A stretch of DNA of 5,087 nt, from contig CAMWWR010000180.1 in assembly GCA_947178045.1 (NCBI GenBank), positions 1-5,087 on the forward strand. The letters are read 5' to 3'. The position numbers and the translations under genes are program-made. This document shows positions 4,788 through 5,087 of this stretch, in pieces. How positions within the stretch are numbered: position 1 is the first letter of the stretch; each line of letters starts with the position of its first letter. The DNA comes from an uncultured Clostridia bacterium (lineage in GTDB: Bacteria > Bacillota > Clostridia > Lachnospirales > Lachnospiraceae). A model generated the notes under the pieces. It had not been told where the DNA came from and made no database searches. It worked only from the letters and a program-made list of their open reading frames with translations.

Positions 4788-5087
4788 TTAAGATAACCCG
4801 TCAAGCAGCTTATATAAAAGCCGGTATAACTGCTGCGCCTCCTCCGGTTTCACATTAACACAGGCGCTCAGGCTCGCAGGTATCTGAACGGCCTGCTCCT
4901 TTAAGTCCTCGCCTTCTTGTGTAATTGAAACAATCAGATTCCGTTCATCTTCTTTCGAGCGGTTCCGCATCACATAATTTTTTTCCTCCAGTTTCTTCAG
5001 AACAGGAGTAAGCGTACCCGAATCCAAATAAAGACATTCTCCAAGCTCCTTGACAGTCACCTCTTTTTTCTCCCACATTACCATCAT
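4788..5087 (-). CDS. MarR/OhrR-like transcriptional regulator, C-terminal part (5' end beyond right edge)
   Basis: The last 99 codons and the TAA (4790-4788) are present; the frame is open to the window edge. Roughly the first 40-50 residues of a typical 140-150-residue MarR protein are missing, so the Met at the edge is probably internal (family pattern: a hydrophobic run leading into LWE, here MMVMWE). Visible parts: helix TVKELGECLY (11-20), recognition helix LDSGTLTPVLKKLEE (21-35), wing RNRSKEDERNLIVSIT (41-56), then the C-terminal dimer helices. The LYLDSGTLTP...SxEDERxL text is characteristic of the OhrR branch, peroxide- or redox-sensing repressors, but the N-terminal sensing cysteine lies outside the window. 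Cysteines at visible positions 18 and 76 could be relevant; the latter is near where two-cysteine OhrR proteins have their second cysteine (weak inference). It probably represses the ABC operon downstream on the same strand. Confidence 0.87.
   Translation of the reverse strand: MMVMWEKKEVTVKELGECLYLDSGTLTPVLKKLEEKNYVMRNRSKEDERNLIVSITQEGEDLKEQAVQIPASLSACVNVKPEEAQQLYRLLYKLLDGLS

Overview
This 5.1 kb window looks like a chromosomal segment of a Clostridia-type Firmicute, probably a gut Lachnospiraceae relative. That placement is inference. It rests on strong AGGAGG-type ribosome binding sites, the protein families present, and GC-rich ABC genes beside AT-rich regulator genes.

The left end (1-655) is a divergent pair. 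On the minus strand is the first 52 residues of a small membrane protein with the DUF4405 histidine pattern. On the plus strand is a complete 110-residue HxlR-family regulator. Their promoters overlap back to back: the perfect palindrome TATAATTATA (227-236) can supply the -10 box for both strands. Two 17-bp direct repeats spaced 19 bp apart lie in the regulator's 5' leader and are the best operator candidate.

The middle gap (656-911) has no convincing gene. It holds three hairpins. The last two form the ends of a 120-bp unit with 16-bp terminal inverted repeats (15/16 identical), which looks like a MITE or BIME. The right arm of its outer palindrome contains the final codons and stop of the neighbouring ABC gene.

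Most of the window (912-4521, minus strand) is a two-gene operon for a heterodimeric type IV (ABCB-like) ABC exporter. The upstream half-transporter (607 aa) has Asp in place of the catalytic Glu and Gln in place of the switch His. The downstream one (597 aa) has both canonical residues but a degenerate LSQGE signature. In the head-to-tail dimer these changes fall on one nucleotide site, leaving the other canonical, as in TM287/288, BmrCD and LmrCD. The genes overlap by 8 bp, so they are probably translationally coupled.

Upstream of the operon, on the same strand, is a 266-bp leader (4522-4787) and then the 3' part of a MarR/OhrR-like regulator that runs off the right edge. The leader contains an unannotated 18-codon ORF with a near-perfect Shine-Dalgarno. 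That Shine-Dalgarno and start codon lie inside a 9-bp inverted repeat, and a second hairpin follows before the first ABC gene. This is the arrangement expected of a leader-peptide switch, like bmrB ahead of bmrCD in Bacillus subtilis, and it is the most interesting feature here. A plausible model is a drug-efflux operon controlled by a MarR repressor at transcription and by a translated leader after initiation.
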